A stretch of DNA of 64,000 bases, from positions 361,397-425,396 of the forward strand of contig NZ_JADOBG010000002.1 in assembly GCF_016786215.1 (NCBI RefSeq), written 5' to 3'. This DNA comes from Legionella bononiensis (GTDB taxonomy: Bacteria; Pseudomonadota; Gammaproteobacteria; Legionellales; Legionellaceae). The notes under the pieces were generated by a model. That model was not told the origin of the DNA and ran no database searches. It saw only the letters and a list, made by a program, of their open reading frames with translations. A program made the position numbers and the translations under genes. Each line of letters opens with the position of its first letter. The first letter of the stretch is position 1. Below, piece after piece: positions 47,064 to 56,104 of the stretch.

Positions 47064-48562
47064 TACGATATTTCTCCTATTTCAGCTTCAATGCCATTTT
47101 CCTTTATTCTCTTTTTTTCAAGCGACTTAATTTTATCTTCGGTTATTTTTCCACAAATGTAATTGCCATCCATGCACGCCATACAAGGACGGCTCATATG
47201 ATGCATACCCCGTCGTGTAACCGCTTCGATAAGATCGTCCTGACGTTGATACAATAATTTATCTACACCCAAAAACGCTCTGATTTCCTCTTCGTTTTTA
47301 TGAGCTGCAATTAATTTTTTTCGTGAGGGAATATCAATACCGTAAAAACAAGGATTTTTTATTGGTGGGCAAGTGGATACAAAATAGATTTCCAAAGCGC
47401 CAAATTCACGGATCATTTTCACAATTTCACGCGAAGTAGTTCCGCGTACGATACTGTCATCGACGATTAAAACTTTCTTTTTATTAATTTCAGTTTTTTG
47501 TGGTGTTAATTTATAACGTACCTGCCGAGAACGAGATTCCTGATTTGGCATGATAAACGTTCGACCAATAAAAGGGTTTTTATATAAACCTTCGGAATAT
47601 CGAATCCCAAGCTCATTAGCAAAAGCCAGCGCGGCGGTATTTGCAGTCGACGGAGCAGGAATTACAACATCAGGAATTAAGTCAGGATAGGTCTCTTTCC
47701 AGCTTTTCGCCAAATTTTGTCCCATGCGTAATCGTGCCCTATAGACACTGACATCATCAAGAGTAGCATCAGGTCTGGCAAAATAGACGTATTCAAAAAT
47801 GCAAGGAGTGAATTTTTTATCAGTCAGTACTCTGCGGTACAATTGTCCCTGGTTATTTACATAGGCCACTTCACCGGCTTTAATATCCCCTTTAGGCTCA
47901 AAACCCAAAGCATAAAATGAAGTTGTTTCTGACGCAAAAATATAGTCTTTAGTGCCATCTTGCCGTACTCGTTCCCCCCATACCAATGGACGAATTCCAT
48001 GAGGATCCCTAAAGGCGACTAATCCCTTCCCTATTACTAAACTGACTACTGAATAAGATCCTTCTGCACGCTCATAAATCGTGTTTACTGCATTACACAA
48101 TAAATTGAAAAACTGTTCCTCATCATTATCTGAGTAAGAACCTACTGCCAGATTGTCTGCTAAAAGTAATAATAATGCTTCAGAGTCCAAAGTAGAATTT
48201 AAATGACGGTGTTGTTTGCCACAAATATCATCAACCAGCTCTTGGTAATTAACCAGATTCCCATTATGTGCCAAAGCGATGCCTCTTGGACTACCTATCC
48301 ATAACGGCTGTATATCGGCTTCGCTGTAACCACCCGCGGTAGGATATCTAGCATGAGCAATACCAACATTACCTTTTAGGCGGTGAAGATCCTCCAAAAA
48401 AATAGACTCTCTTACCAATCCTAGACCATGTTTAGGGTAAAATCGATCATCGCAGGTCAAAATACCACAGGCATCCTGTCCTCTATGCTGGAGATGAATA
48501 AGACTATCATAAAGTTCAGCAGCAACGGGTTCATGACTGTAAATACCAACTATTCCACACAT
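47063..48562 (-). CDS. purF: Amidophosphoribosyltransferase
   Basis: The true start is ATG 48562, not the frame opening at 48691. GAGGGG stands nine bases upstream and the product begins MCGIVGIY, where removal of Met exposes the catalytic cysteine. The protein has 499 residues, with an N-terminal Ntn glutaminase domain (HRGQDACG, HARYPTAGG, HNGNLVN) and a phosphoribosyltransferase domain with VLIVDDSIVRGTTS. It commits PRPP to purine synthesis. It also has late cysteines (CPPIKNPCFYG, CMACMDGNYICG), perhaps an iron-sulfur or structural site. A repeat-bearing gap of 303 bases separates it from purC. Confidence 0.96.
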   Translation of the reverse strand: MCGIVGIYSHEPVAAELYDSLIHLQHRGQDACGILTCDDRFYPKHGLGLVRESIFLEDLHRLKGNVGIAHARYPTAGGYSEADIQPLWIGSPRGIALAHNGNLVNYQELVDDICGKQHRHLNSTLDSEALLLLLADNLAVGSYSDNDEEQFFNLLCNAVNTIYERAEGSYSVVSLVIGKGLVAFRDPHGIRPLVWGERVRQDGTKDYIFASETTSFYALGFEPKGDIKAGEVAYVNNQGQLYRRVLTDKKFTPCIFEYVYFARPDATLDDVSVYRARLRMGQNLAKSWKETYPDLIPDVVIPAPSTANTAALAFANELGIRYSEGLYKNPFIGRTFIMPNQESRSRQVRYKLTPQKTEINKKKVLIVDDSIVRGTTSREIVKMIREFGALEIYFVSTCPPIKNPCFYGIDIPSRKKLIAAHKNEEEIRAFLGVDKLLYQRQDDLIEAVTRRGMHHMSRPCMACMDGNYICGKITEDKIKSLEKKRIKENGIEAEIGEIS

Positions 48563-48641
48563 AAGTCTTTTCCCCTCAGATAGAAACATCCTGCCTAATA
48601 TTGATGAACAAATCGTACCACTGCGATTAAGTAACATCGTT

Positions 48642-48724
48642 GCCCGTATTAGCGTCACGAAATACGAGATCGAAGTGATAACAGATTCCATTGACTCCCC
48701 GTATTACGCTACGCTAATACGGGC
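48642..48724. repeat. Inverted repeat between purC and purF
   Basis: GCCCGTATTAGCGT (48642-48655) is repeated in inverted form as ACGCTAATACGGGC (48711-48724). The right half also folds alone: CCCGTATTA and TAATACGGG (48698-48723) around CGCTACGC. It has the look of a dispersed intergenic repeat. It lies upstream of the purF ribosome site, inside the longer false frame. The rest of 48563-48865 has no gene. Confidence 0.85.
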
Positions 48725-48865
48725 TACAATAGGATAAATTATCTTTTTAACGTAATGTCAGTAAGCGGTTTCATGCTCATTCGGAATGGATTTCAATAAT
48801 GTTCCGAATTTTGTTGTTCGTTACGCCCTGCTCTTCATCCCCCAAACTGTTCTATTTTGAAAACA

Positions 48866-49861
48866 CTAACTTAGCCACTGCTCAATATTGTTGATTATTC
48901 TCTGCTGCACCGGGCCAGGAGTTTTTTCATAAACAAACGTCTCTTGAGTAATCATTTCATAAAGCTGAATGTACCGCTCAGCCAAAGTAACAATTAATTT
49001 TTTTGGAGCTTTGGGTAATTCTTTATCGTTATAAGGATCACAATGCTCCACAAACCATAATCGCAGAAATTCTTTATCGATATTTTCAGGTTCTTTTCCA
49101 GCATCAAATCGCTCTCTATAACTGGAAGACAACCAGTAACGACTTGAATCAGGCGTATGAATTTCATCGACAAGAACAATATTGCCTTCCTGATCACGAC
49201 CAAATTCATATTTGGTATCAACCAGAATAAGACCATGCTGAGCAGCAACTTCCATTCCATGTAGAAATAATTTCAATGCATAAGAACTGGCTTCATCCCA
49301 ATCGGCTTGAGTCATCCAGCCTTCTGAAACGATTTCTTTTGGACTTATTGGACGGTCATGGTCATTTTCTTTAGTAGTTGGAGTCAGAATGGGTACCGGT
49401 AATTTTTGATTTTTCTGTAATCCTTCTGGAAAAGACAAACCACAATACTCGCGGATTCCTTTTTGATATTGAGTCCACAGCGAAGTACTTGTTGTGCCAG
49501 AAATAAATCCCCTTACAACAAATTCGATAGGAAAAACGTTACATTTTTTAGCAATTACCACATTGGGATCGGGAACAGCGATTAAATGATTTGGAACTAT
49601 TGATTGAGTATTCTTAAACCACCAGACTGAAGTCAAATTTAATACCTGACCTTTATAAGGAACTGAGGCCAGTAATCGATCAAATGCACTTTGCCGGTCA
49701 GTAGTTACAAGAATTAATTTATCCCCCAAGTCGTAAGTATCACGAACTTTTCCTTTATATTTTGTACCAAAGGTAAAATCCGTTTCGGTCAAACAATAGG
49801 GCATTGCAGCAATTATCGCATTTTTATCAGGAGCTTTAATATTCATAGCAGACATGGGCAT
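48866..49861 (-). CDS. purC: Phosphoribosylaminoimidazole-succinocarboxamide synthase
   Basis: 331 residues, longer than the E. coli enzyme (237) and closer to the long form. It adds aspartate to CAIR using ATP. Motifs are YKGKVRDTYDL, TTDRQSAFDRLLA, EFVVRGFISGTTS, and VDTKYEFGRDQEGNIVLVDEIHTPDSSRY for the metal and substrate. Start candidates are ATG 49861, 49855 and 49846, none with a clear ribosome site. The gene overlaps the end of purQ by up to 26 bases, indicating coupling. Confidence 0.94.
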   Translation of the reverse strand: MPMSAMNIKAPDKNAIIAAMPYCLTETDFTFGTKYKGKVRDTYDLGDKLILVTTDRQSAFDRLLASVPYKGQVLNLTSVWWFKNTQSIVPNHLIAVPDPNVVIAKKCNVFPIEFVVRGFISGTTSTSLWTQYQKGIREYCGLSFPEGLQKNQKLPVPILTPTTKENDHDRPISPKEIVSEGWMTQADWDEASSYALKLFLHGMEVAAQHGLILVDTKYEFGRDQEGNIVLVDEIHTPDSSRYWLSSSYRERFDAGKEPENIDKEFLRLWFVEHCDPYNDKELPKAPKKLIVTLAERYIQLYEMITQETFVYEKTPGPVQQRIINNIEQWLS

Positions 49862-51086
49862 ATGGATTAAAAATAATATTTGAATTAAATATCAATTCCT
49901 TAAGGTCGGCAATCTTATCGTGTTCAGTTTCAAAAATCCACAGAATACCGTGCTGTATCTCTTCTATACCATCAAGTGAAAAATGATCCAAAAGCATCTG
50001 CTTTTTTTGCTGTCCGTACAGATCATCTTTAGGTTTAACTAAAAGAGCGATACTGGATTCTCTGGATACTTGTTCAGGCTCAACTAGGTATTCTTTACGC
50101 GTATTATATAAAACACCTGTTTGCTTTATTTGTTCTACAAGTTCAGATGATTGGCAATTAATTTGCCAATGAACAATCCTGCTGACCCGCACTGGTAGGC
50201 CTGATTGCCTTAAGGTATTTTGTACAGTTAAAGCATGATTATCGGTTATAATATAATGTACCAAGAGCTCATATCCTTGCTGTTCTTTTGAATAGGTAGG
50301 TACTTTTATTGGTTCAGGAATATAAGCCAACTCACTGGGTACAAATTCTTTATGCTCTAGTATGTAATCTTTCATCGATAAAAATAGAGCATCTCCCGCC
50401 GATGTTCGTTCGGGATGAGGCATCATAGCCATCACGTTCCCTGACTTATTCATCACTGCTGCTGTATTAAGCACTGATCCATTAGGATTGACTGGGAAGT
50501 TATCAATAATATCTCCCTTTTCGTCACAATACTGAAATACATTTAGTCCTTCATTCACAATTTCTTGCGCCAGTTGTTCTGGAATTACAAATCGCCCCTC
50601 AGCATGTGCTATCGGTACGGATAATATCGATTGTTCCGTTAAATGTCGTGTAAACGCATTACTTGGGGAATGAGCGGCTGGACGCATATGTATCCAGTTA
50701 TTATAAAAGCCGGTTCCCAGTATCTTTCCATCAAGAATACGTCGATTTTCAGTAAGAGCCATTCCTGGTTGATTATTTTTTAATCCTGGCACCATTCCTG
50801 TTTCAACTAAAATTTGAGCGCCATTACAAATTCCCAATACAGGTTTACCCAGCTCACTCTGTATTCGAATTTCCTTCATTACCGGATCCAGAGCAGCGAT
50901 GATTCCTGCTCGGGAGCGGTCTTCATAAGAAAAGCCACCCACTATCACATAGCCATCCATCTCTCGCAATTTGGTATGTGATTCATTCCATAAAAATTCA
51001 ATGGGTATCATTCCTGCTCGTTTCACAGCAAGCATGGTTTCCCTTTCGCAATTGGATCCAGGAAATTGAACTATAGCAATCTTCAT
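49836..51086 (-). CDS. purQ: PurQ glutaminase fused to PurS-like C-terminal modules
   Basis: The first about 227 residues are PurQ, the glutaminase subunit of formylglycinamidine ribonucleotide synthase, with the catalytic Cys in GICNGAQ near 86 and the His-Glu in PHPERTSAG near 222. Normal PurQ ends there, but this protein continues to 416. The extension has two segments of about 75 residues. The second (IALLVKPKDDLYGQQKKQMLL, ending in FNPYAHVCYEY) has the PurS pattern of a beta strand, helix, and NPxxxxYE end. The first (YELLVHYIITDNHALTVQNTL) is similar but more divergent. They probably supply the PurS function that small PurL needs. The ATG overlaps the purM stop by one base. Confidence 0.9.
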   Translation of the reverse strand: MKIAIVQFPGSNCERETMLAVKRAGMIPIEFLWNESHTKLREMDGYVIVGGFSYEDRSRAGIIAALDPVMKEIRIQSELGKPVLGICNGAQILVETGMVPGLKNNQPGMALTENRRILDGKILGTGFYNNWIHMRPAAHSPSNAFTRHLTEQSILSVPIAHAEGRFVIPEQLAQEIVNEGLNVFQYCDEKGDIIDNFPVNPNGSVLNTAAVMNKSGNVMAMMPHPERTSAGDALFLSMKDYILEHKEFVPSELAYIPEPIKVPTYSKEQQGYELLVHYIITDNHALTVQNTLRQSGLPVRVSRIVHWQINCQSSELVEQIKQTGVLYNTRKEYLVEPEQVSRESSIALLVKPKDDLYGQQKKQMLLDHFSLDGIEEIQHGILWIFETEHDKIADLKELIFNSNIIFNPYAHVCYEY

Positions 51087-52129
51087 TAGATTAATCTCAC
51101 AGCAGAAGTACCGGATACAACTTTACCTATCTCGAATAGTGGAAAATCAGCATACGTTTTTAATACGGCTCGCATTTCATCAACTACATCTGGGGCTACT
51201 ATCATTACCAGACCAACCCCCATATTAAAAGTTCGGTACAATTCATGATCATCCAGATGGCCCAAAGATTTTAATACATTAAAAACAGGTAAGACCGGAC
51301 ATTTATTTTTCTGAATTTCTACCGCGCAGTGTGCAGGCAAAATCCTGGGGATATTCTCTAATACGCCACCACCGCTGATATGAGCCATCCCTTTAATGTT
51401 GATTTTTTGATTTAACATATGAAGGACAGGCTTAGTATAATTGATATGAGGTGCTAATAATGCTTCACCAACCGTCTGAGCCAATTCAGGTATTTTAGAA
51501 TCAACAGTATATCCACCTAAATCAAAAAATAATTTCCGTGCAAGAGAGTACCCATTGGTGTGCAACCCGCTGGATGAGAAGGCCATTACTACATCACCGG
51601 GTACAATATCAGTACCGAGAACAGCGGCCTCTTTTTCGACAACACCCGTGATAATGCCGACCAAATCATGCTCACCTTTTAAATAAGTGTCTGGCATTTC
51701 AGCAGTTTCGCCACCAACCAGAGAGATCTCATTTTCAAGACAGGCTTTAGTCATGCCAATAATTATTTCTTCGATATTTTCCGGCTTTAAACGATCTGTT
51801 GCGATATAGTCCAAAAGAGTTAAAGGTTTAGCACCAAGTACAATGATGTCATTTGTTGTAGCACTTACCAAATCAATGCCAATAGTGTCAAATTTTTGCA
51901 TCATTCGAGCTACTATCATTTTTGTACCAACGCCATCAATACTTTGAACCATAATGGGATGTTTGTAATGCTCCATCAATGGCTTTAAATCATACATAGC
52001 CCCAAAGCTGCCAATACCTGTTAAAACCTGTGGTGAAAAAGTCTTCTCTACATTACGTTTGATTCGTCTTACAGCCTCGTTACCCGCTTCAATATCAACA
52101 CCGGCAGTTTTATAATTGATAGTAGTCAT
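51086..52129 (-). CDS. purM: Phosphoribosylformylglycinamidine cyclo-ligase
   Basis: 347 residues. AIR synthetase closes the imidazole ring with ATP. Characteristic parts are YKTAGVDIEAGNEAVRRIK, GVGTKMIVARMMQKFDTIGIDLVSATTNDIIVLGAKPL, GGETAEMPDTY and MAHISGGGVLENIPRIL. Both ends overlap neighbours by one base in TAATG junctions (purL upstream, purQ downstream), so translation of purL-purM-purQ is linked. Motifs and length are standard. Confidence 0.96.
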   Translation of the reverse strand: MTTINYKTAGVDIEAGNEAVRRIKRNVEKTFSPQVLTGIGSFGAMYDLKPLMEHYKHPIMVQSIDGVGTKMIVARMMQKFDTIGIDLVSATTNDIIVLGAKPLTLLDYIATDRLKPENIEEIIIGMTKACLENEISLVGGETAEMPDTYLKGEHDLVGIITGVVEKEAAVLGTDIVPGDVVMAFSSSGLHTNGYSLARKLFFDLGGYTVDSKIPELAQTVGEALLAPHINYTKPVLHMLNQKINIKGMAHISGGGVLENIPRILPAHCAVEIQKNKCPVLPVFNVLKSLGHLDDHELYRTFNMGVGLVMIVAPDVVDEMRAVLKTYADFPLFEIGKVVSGTSAVRLI

Positions 52130-54471
52130 TATAATAATCTCTCTCTAAGACCATGTTCCCAGGCGTGTTTTGCTTCATTAACTGACAGGTTAATTTCAGA
52201 GTTTATGGAAATATAAGGCTTCTCCACAGTATGACCGATAGTCATGTAGGCAATCTGATATTTGCTAAAAATCGTATCAATTTGTGTGCGGTGTTCCGGA
52301 GCTACTTCTAAAACAAAGCCACCACTTTCGGAAAATAATAGTTTTTCAACAGGTAAAGTTCCAGGGATTACGACGTTGAGTCCGATTAAATTCTTAAAGC
52401 TCATTTCAGCCAATGCTACTGCTACACCCCCTTCGGAGATATCATGTGCAGACAAAACCAGTCCTTGCTGAATGGCTTCTGATACTGCCTGAATTTCATC
52501 AGTAATTGTCTTTAAATCAGGTTGAGGTACTTGAGACCCTAACTGATCAAACAACTGATAATACACACTGCCACCGCACTCATCTTTTCGTTCACCAACT
52601 AATATAAGCAGGCTGCTACTCTTTTTAAAATCAAAAGTAATGGAACATTCAATATCAGGTATAACCCCTAGACAACTGATCATTGGACTGGGCGGTATAG
52701 AACCTTTAGAGGATTCATTATATAAAGAAACATTACCGGCAATCACCGGTAATGAAGAGTCAGGATATTCTTTTAATTTAATTGCAGCACAGGCATCAAC
52801 AATACCGCGTACCGAATCGACAAACTCGCCCATCTGTTCGGGTTTTTCCGGATTACCAAAACACAGACAATCAGTAAGTGCTACCGGATTAGCGCCAACC
52901 GCAGTAATATTACGAACTGACTCAATAACTGCGTTTACTGCTCCCCAATAAGCATCAATTTTATTATAACGAGGATTTTGATCCAGAGATAATGCGATTC
53001 CTGTTTTGCGAATTTCCTCAGGATATTTATCCTCATTAAAGGGTTGCATTACGCCAGCGTCAGCCCAACCTGCTTCTATAAAGGTTCGTCCCTGTACCTG
53101 TTTGTCATAAGTTTCAAATACTGGCGCTCTTGAGGCGATATTTTCATGCGCTAATAATGTTAATAAAATCCGATTCAAATTTACTGGTTTAGGCAAATCT
53201 GGCTCTGTACATTTCTGCTGTCTGGAAACAAAAGGTCTGTTATACACTATGCCTTTGGTCACATCAGGTACTTTTGCCCTGACTAATTCTTTTCCCTGAT
53301 AATTGACTACATAGAGGCCATCAGTTCGAATTTTACCAACTACTGCAGCACAAGCACCCTCAGATACTTTTGGAAGTGCAAAAGTTTGGTTGTAGTGATT
53401 CAATACCATATCAACCAGATCAGGAGGCACAACCCACATAAAGCGCTCTTGAGTTTCAGAGCACAAAATAACGGATGGGTATAAACCGGGCATACCTGTT
53501 GGTACTTGTTCCAAGTCAATCTCAGCGCCATATGAACCACCGGCTTCAGCAAGCTCTATACTGGCACACGCGACACCTCCAGCGCCTAAATCCTTAAATC
53601 CTACTCGATCAATCAGATTTTTATCCCTAAGTATTTTAAACAAAGCATAATTCGCTTTGAGTATATGGCGTTGCAAAAAAGCATTAGGCTCTTGTACTGC
53701 TCCCTTGTTTTTCTCACGGGAATCCTCTTCCAAAGTCGTTGAAGCAAAACTGGCGCCTCCAAATCCACTGTTATCAGTTGGTTTCCCAACAAGGATAAAC
53801 ACGTAATCATCTGCATTTTCAGGAGCGTAAGAGTGAATAATATGATCTTCTCTTACTATTCCTAAAGTGACCACGGTAACTAGGCAGTTTTCATTGTATG
53901 CAGCATCGTAATACACATCACCAGCAATATTGGGTATACCTAATGGATTTCCATATCCAGCAATACCGGCTACTACACCATCTTGAATCCAGTGCGTATG
54001 AGAGCGATTAATATCCCCAAAGCGTAAACTGTCCGCTACAGCGATAACCTCTCCTCCCATACAGCAAACGTCTCTCACGTTTCCACCAACTCCTGTAGCT
54101 GCACCTTCATAAGGCACAATCTGAGAAGGATGATTGTGAGACTCATGACTGATAATAATGCCGTAACGATGACCTTGATTGTCTCGTACTACTGAAACAA
54201 TACCGGCGTCTTCCTTTGCGCCAAGGATTACATTCGGAGCATCTGTAACGAACTGTTTTAAATGAACGCGGCTGCTTTTATAAGAACAGTGTTCTGAACC
54301 TTGAATTGACCATAAAACACATTCAGCATGACTGGGTGCTCGTTTAAGAAATTCGTTTTGAATGGTTAAAGCTTCATCAACAGAGAGGTTAAGGTTATGG
54401 TCACGAAGTGTTTGCGCGATTTCTTCTCGCGATAACATGGAAAAATCAAGAGTTTCAGTAGGCTTTTGCAT
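52129..54471 (-). CDS. purL: FGAM synthase, small PurL form
   Basis: ATG 54471 with AAGG five bases upstream is preferred over the TTG at 54486, giving 780 residues. This is the small PurL of Gram-positives and archaea, not the about 1300-residue form of most gammaproteobacteria. It performs the ATP-driven amidation while PurQ provides ammonia and PurS links the two. Motifs are GSEHCSYKSS, SHNHPSQIVPYEGAATGVGG, KDLGAGGVACASIELAE and SAHDISEGGVAVALAEM. It is first in the pur run. The 54487-54676 region before it holds its promoter, not obvious, and no gene. Confidence 0.95.
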   Translation of the reverse strand: MQKPTETLDFSMLSREEIAQTLRDHNLNLSVDEALTIQNEFLKRAPSHAECVLWSIQGSEHCSYKSSRVHLKQFVTDAPNVILGAKEDAGIVSVVRDNQGHRYGIIISHESHNHPSQIVPYEGAATGVGGNVRDVCCMGGEVIAVADSLRFGDINRSHTHWIQDGVVAGIAGYGNPLGIPNIAGDVYYDAAYNENCLVTVVTLGIVREDHIIHSYAPENADDYVFILVGKPTDNSGFGGASFASTTLEEDSREKNKGAVQEPNAFLQRHILKANYALFKILRDKNLIDRVGFKDLGAGGVACASIELAEAGGSYGAEIDLEQVPTGMPGLYPSVILCSETQERFMWVVPPDLVDMVLNHYNQTFALPKVSEGACAAVVGKIRTDGLYVVNYQGKELVRAKVPDVTKGIVYNRPFVSRQQKCTEPDLPKPVNLNRILLTLLAHENIASRAPVFETYDKQVQGRTFIEAGWADAGVMQPFNEDKYPEEIRKTGIALSLDQNPRYNKIDAYWGAVNAVIESVRNITAVGANPVALTDCLCFGNPEKPEQMGEFVDSVRGIVDACAAIKLKEYPDSSLPVIAGNVSLYNESSKGSIPPSPMISCLGVIPDIECSITFDFKKSSSLLILVGERKDECGGSVYYQLFDQLGSQVPQPDLKTITDEIQAVSEAIQQGLVLSAHDISEGGVAVALAEMSFKNLIGLNVVIPGTLPVEKLLFSESGGFVLEVAPEHRTQIDTIFSKYQIAYMTIGHTVEKPYISINSEINLSVNEAKHAWEHGLRERLL

Positions 54472-54676
54472 GAATCCCTTAGACAAGAAAGTATTAACTT
54501 ATGAAGGATTAGTCTGACTAATCGCTCCCCCAATATTCAAACGATAAAGTCATTCTGATAATACCCAGAAAAACAATACTGTTTTATTTATCTCGGAATT
54601 TGTGCGTATTGTATCGGTTTATCTGGGTTTGAAGCAATTAAATTTCAGATTTTTCGTAACTATTTTTATCACCTAT

Positions 54677-55390
54677 TCAACTAATTATCCATTCAATCTG
54701 TTTTTTCAAATCAATAGGTATTTCTGATAACTCTTCAAGCTCATAATCCATATAAGGATTAGCCGTTGGATCTTTAGCCTGATGAATTTTCATCTGTTCA
54801 TCTCGAGCTTTATGCAGCCACTCAATCTGAGGAGAGAACAAATGCAGCATTCCTTCAAGCCATCTATCTAAAACCTGCCAATATGGATCGTCCGTCAAAG
54901 TCATCTTGTAACGTTTCAGAAAATAGGAAATATGCTCTGCGTCATACCATACTTCAGAGGTAACCCATCGATTAACCGTAAAAAGTCGTATAGGTAATCC
55001 GAATTTGTTCATCCCGATCGCGACCAGATGAGTCATAGGATTATCTATATATTTATCCCAATCGGGCAAAGCAGCCGGTTTAATTCTTTTGGGTATGTGT
55101 TTGTATCGGATAAAACAATGGAAGTGACCATGTTCAGTACTTTCATAATTTTCTCTATGGCAATGATAAAAATACTGAGAACCTGTTGAATGATCTATTC
55201 GATCACCCTTTGGGTAATGACTCATTCGCTCATGTTTGCGTTTCTTTCTGAGCGTATAATGAAGTATGTTTTTTCCTTTCGGAGTAATCATTTGCTGTTG
55301 GGCTTCAAGAACCTGGGTTGCATAACCCAAAAAAACGTTCTTCCTCCATTTACTTAACTGGGGTAAAACAAAATTTGAATCAGTTGTCAT
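54677..55390 (-). CDS. Histidine-rich hypothetical protein next to a Cys-rich peptide gene
   Basis: 237 residues with no signal peptide or membrane span. The middle is rich in histidine: KRKHERMSHYPKGDRIDHS, QYFYHCHRENY, and EHGHFHCFIRYKHIP at about residues 50-100, like a metal site. A later part has MTHLVAIGMNKFGLPIRLFTVNRWVTSEVWYDA. It resembles a small set of proteobacterial proteins I recall as DUF6969, though with low certainty, and has no known activity. There is no good ribosome site and a terminator hairpin lies 22 bases upstream, so it may depend on read-through from the Cys-rich gene. An enzyme or metal-binding role is inferred only. Confidence 0.75.
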   Translation of the reverse strand: MTTDSNFVLPQLSKWRKNVFLGYATQVLEAQQQMITPKGKNILHYTLRKKRKHERMSHYPKGDRIDHSTGSQYFYHCHRENYESTEHGHFHCFIRYKHIPKRIKPAALPDWDKYIDNPMTHLVAIGMNKFGLPIRLFTVNRWVTSEVWYDAEHISYFLKRYKMTLTDDPYWQVLDRWLEGMLHLFSPQIEWLHKARDEQMKIHQAKDPTANPYMDYELEELSEIPIDLKKQIEWIIS

Positions 55391-55411
55391 ATTTATTGCT
55401 ACATAAAAGAA

Positions 55412-55440
55412 AGAGGTAGTTAAAACTACCTCTTTGTTTG
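55412..55440 (-). terminator. Terminator hairpin between the Cys-rich and His-rich genes
   Basis: AGAGGTAGT (55412-55420) pairs perfectly with ACTACCTCT (55425-55433). On the minus strand, the direction of both genes, it is followed by TTTCTTTT, fitting an intrinsic terminator. It begins about 20 bases after the Cys-rich stop codon and would reduce expression of the downstream gene. Confidence 0.8.
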
Positions 55441-55453
55441 AACAAACTAATTA

Positions 55454-55675
55454 CTAGTCACCACTGCAACCGCCACAACCTTTGCAACCTTGACAGCCTT
55501 TGCAACCTTTACAACCTTTGCAACCTTTGCAGCCTTGACAACCTTTGCAGCCTTTACAGCCAGTACAAGTAGCAGCAGCAGGAGTAGATGTATCATCAGC
55601 ATATGCTACAGAAACCATAGGAGCTGAAGATAAAGCAGTTAACAGTGCAGCTACAGCCATTGTTGATTTTTTCAT
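55454..55675 (-). CDS. Exported Cys-rich peptide, (Cys-x-Gly) repeat
   Basis: 73 residues with AAGGA nine bases before the ATG. A signal peptide (MKKSTMAVAALLTALSSAP to AYA, residue 26) precedes a short Thr/Ala/Pro linker. Residues 37-70 then hold twelve cysteines, one at every third position, as C-x-G units with Lys or Gln at x. No aromatic or acidic residues interrupt it. Such a peptide can bind soft metals such as copper, or be a substrate for cysteine-modifying enzymes, as in HvfA/bufferin-like precursors, though the spacing here differs from those I know. It is followed by a terminator and a His-rich protein. Confidence 0.85.
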   Translation of the reverse strand: MKKSTMAVAALLTALSSAPMVSVAYADDTSTPAAATCTGCKGCKGCQGCKGCKGCKGCKGCQGCKGCGGCSGD

Positions 55676-56104
55676 AATATTACTTCCTTGATAGTTAAAG
55701 GTTTTTATTTTGACCCATTAAGATATTAGCAAAGAAATCAATATTTTTCTTCCTTTTTTAATAAATTTTTTTGATTAATTAATAATTAGATTGGGTACTT
55801 AATAAACCATATGATTTTTGAAGGCTTGACTGCATTTATAAACATGAATAAATCAAACCTTTTTAAGGTTTTTTTAGATTAATCTCCGAGCTCTACCATG
55901 GAATTTAAACAGGTCTTTCTGCGGAATAAACTTGATGCATCAAATTCAGAAATAAATTTCCGTGCCTGTCCAAAAAAGCGGAGTTGGAATACCAAAAATC
56001 ACAAATGCCTTTATAATGGTTCAATTTCAGAGATTTTTCACTGATATTCACTTTAATAATGATTAATCATTAAGCTGGTAGTGAGTACTACTCTCCATTT
56101 CAAG
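55676..56104. other. AT-rich intergenic region upstream of the Cys-rich gene
   Basis: 429 bases, very AT-rich near the Cys-rich start. A 48-codon frame on the + strand (55898-56044) has no ribosome site and no family likeness. A hairpin-like AACCTTTTTAAGGTTTTTTTAGATT near 55857-55880, with a T-run after it, could end transcription on the + strand. I see no gene. Confidence 0.4.

Noticed and set aside
48563..48691. N-terminal extension of PurF
   Set aside because: It covers an inverted repeat, and the MCGIVG start with GAGGGG upstream is the functional one because the cysteine must be N-terminal.
45178..54471. RavZ-like autophagy effector between pur genes and acnA
   Set aside because: I recall L. 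pneumophila carrying RavZ in the comparable pur-acn interval, so I looked, but nothing between 54472 and 60981 resembles it.
55898..56044. 48-codon frame on the + strand
   Set aside because: No ribosome site, no family, and AT-rich intergenic composition.
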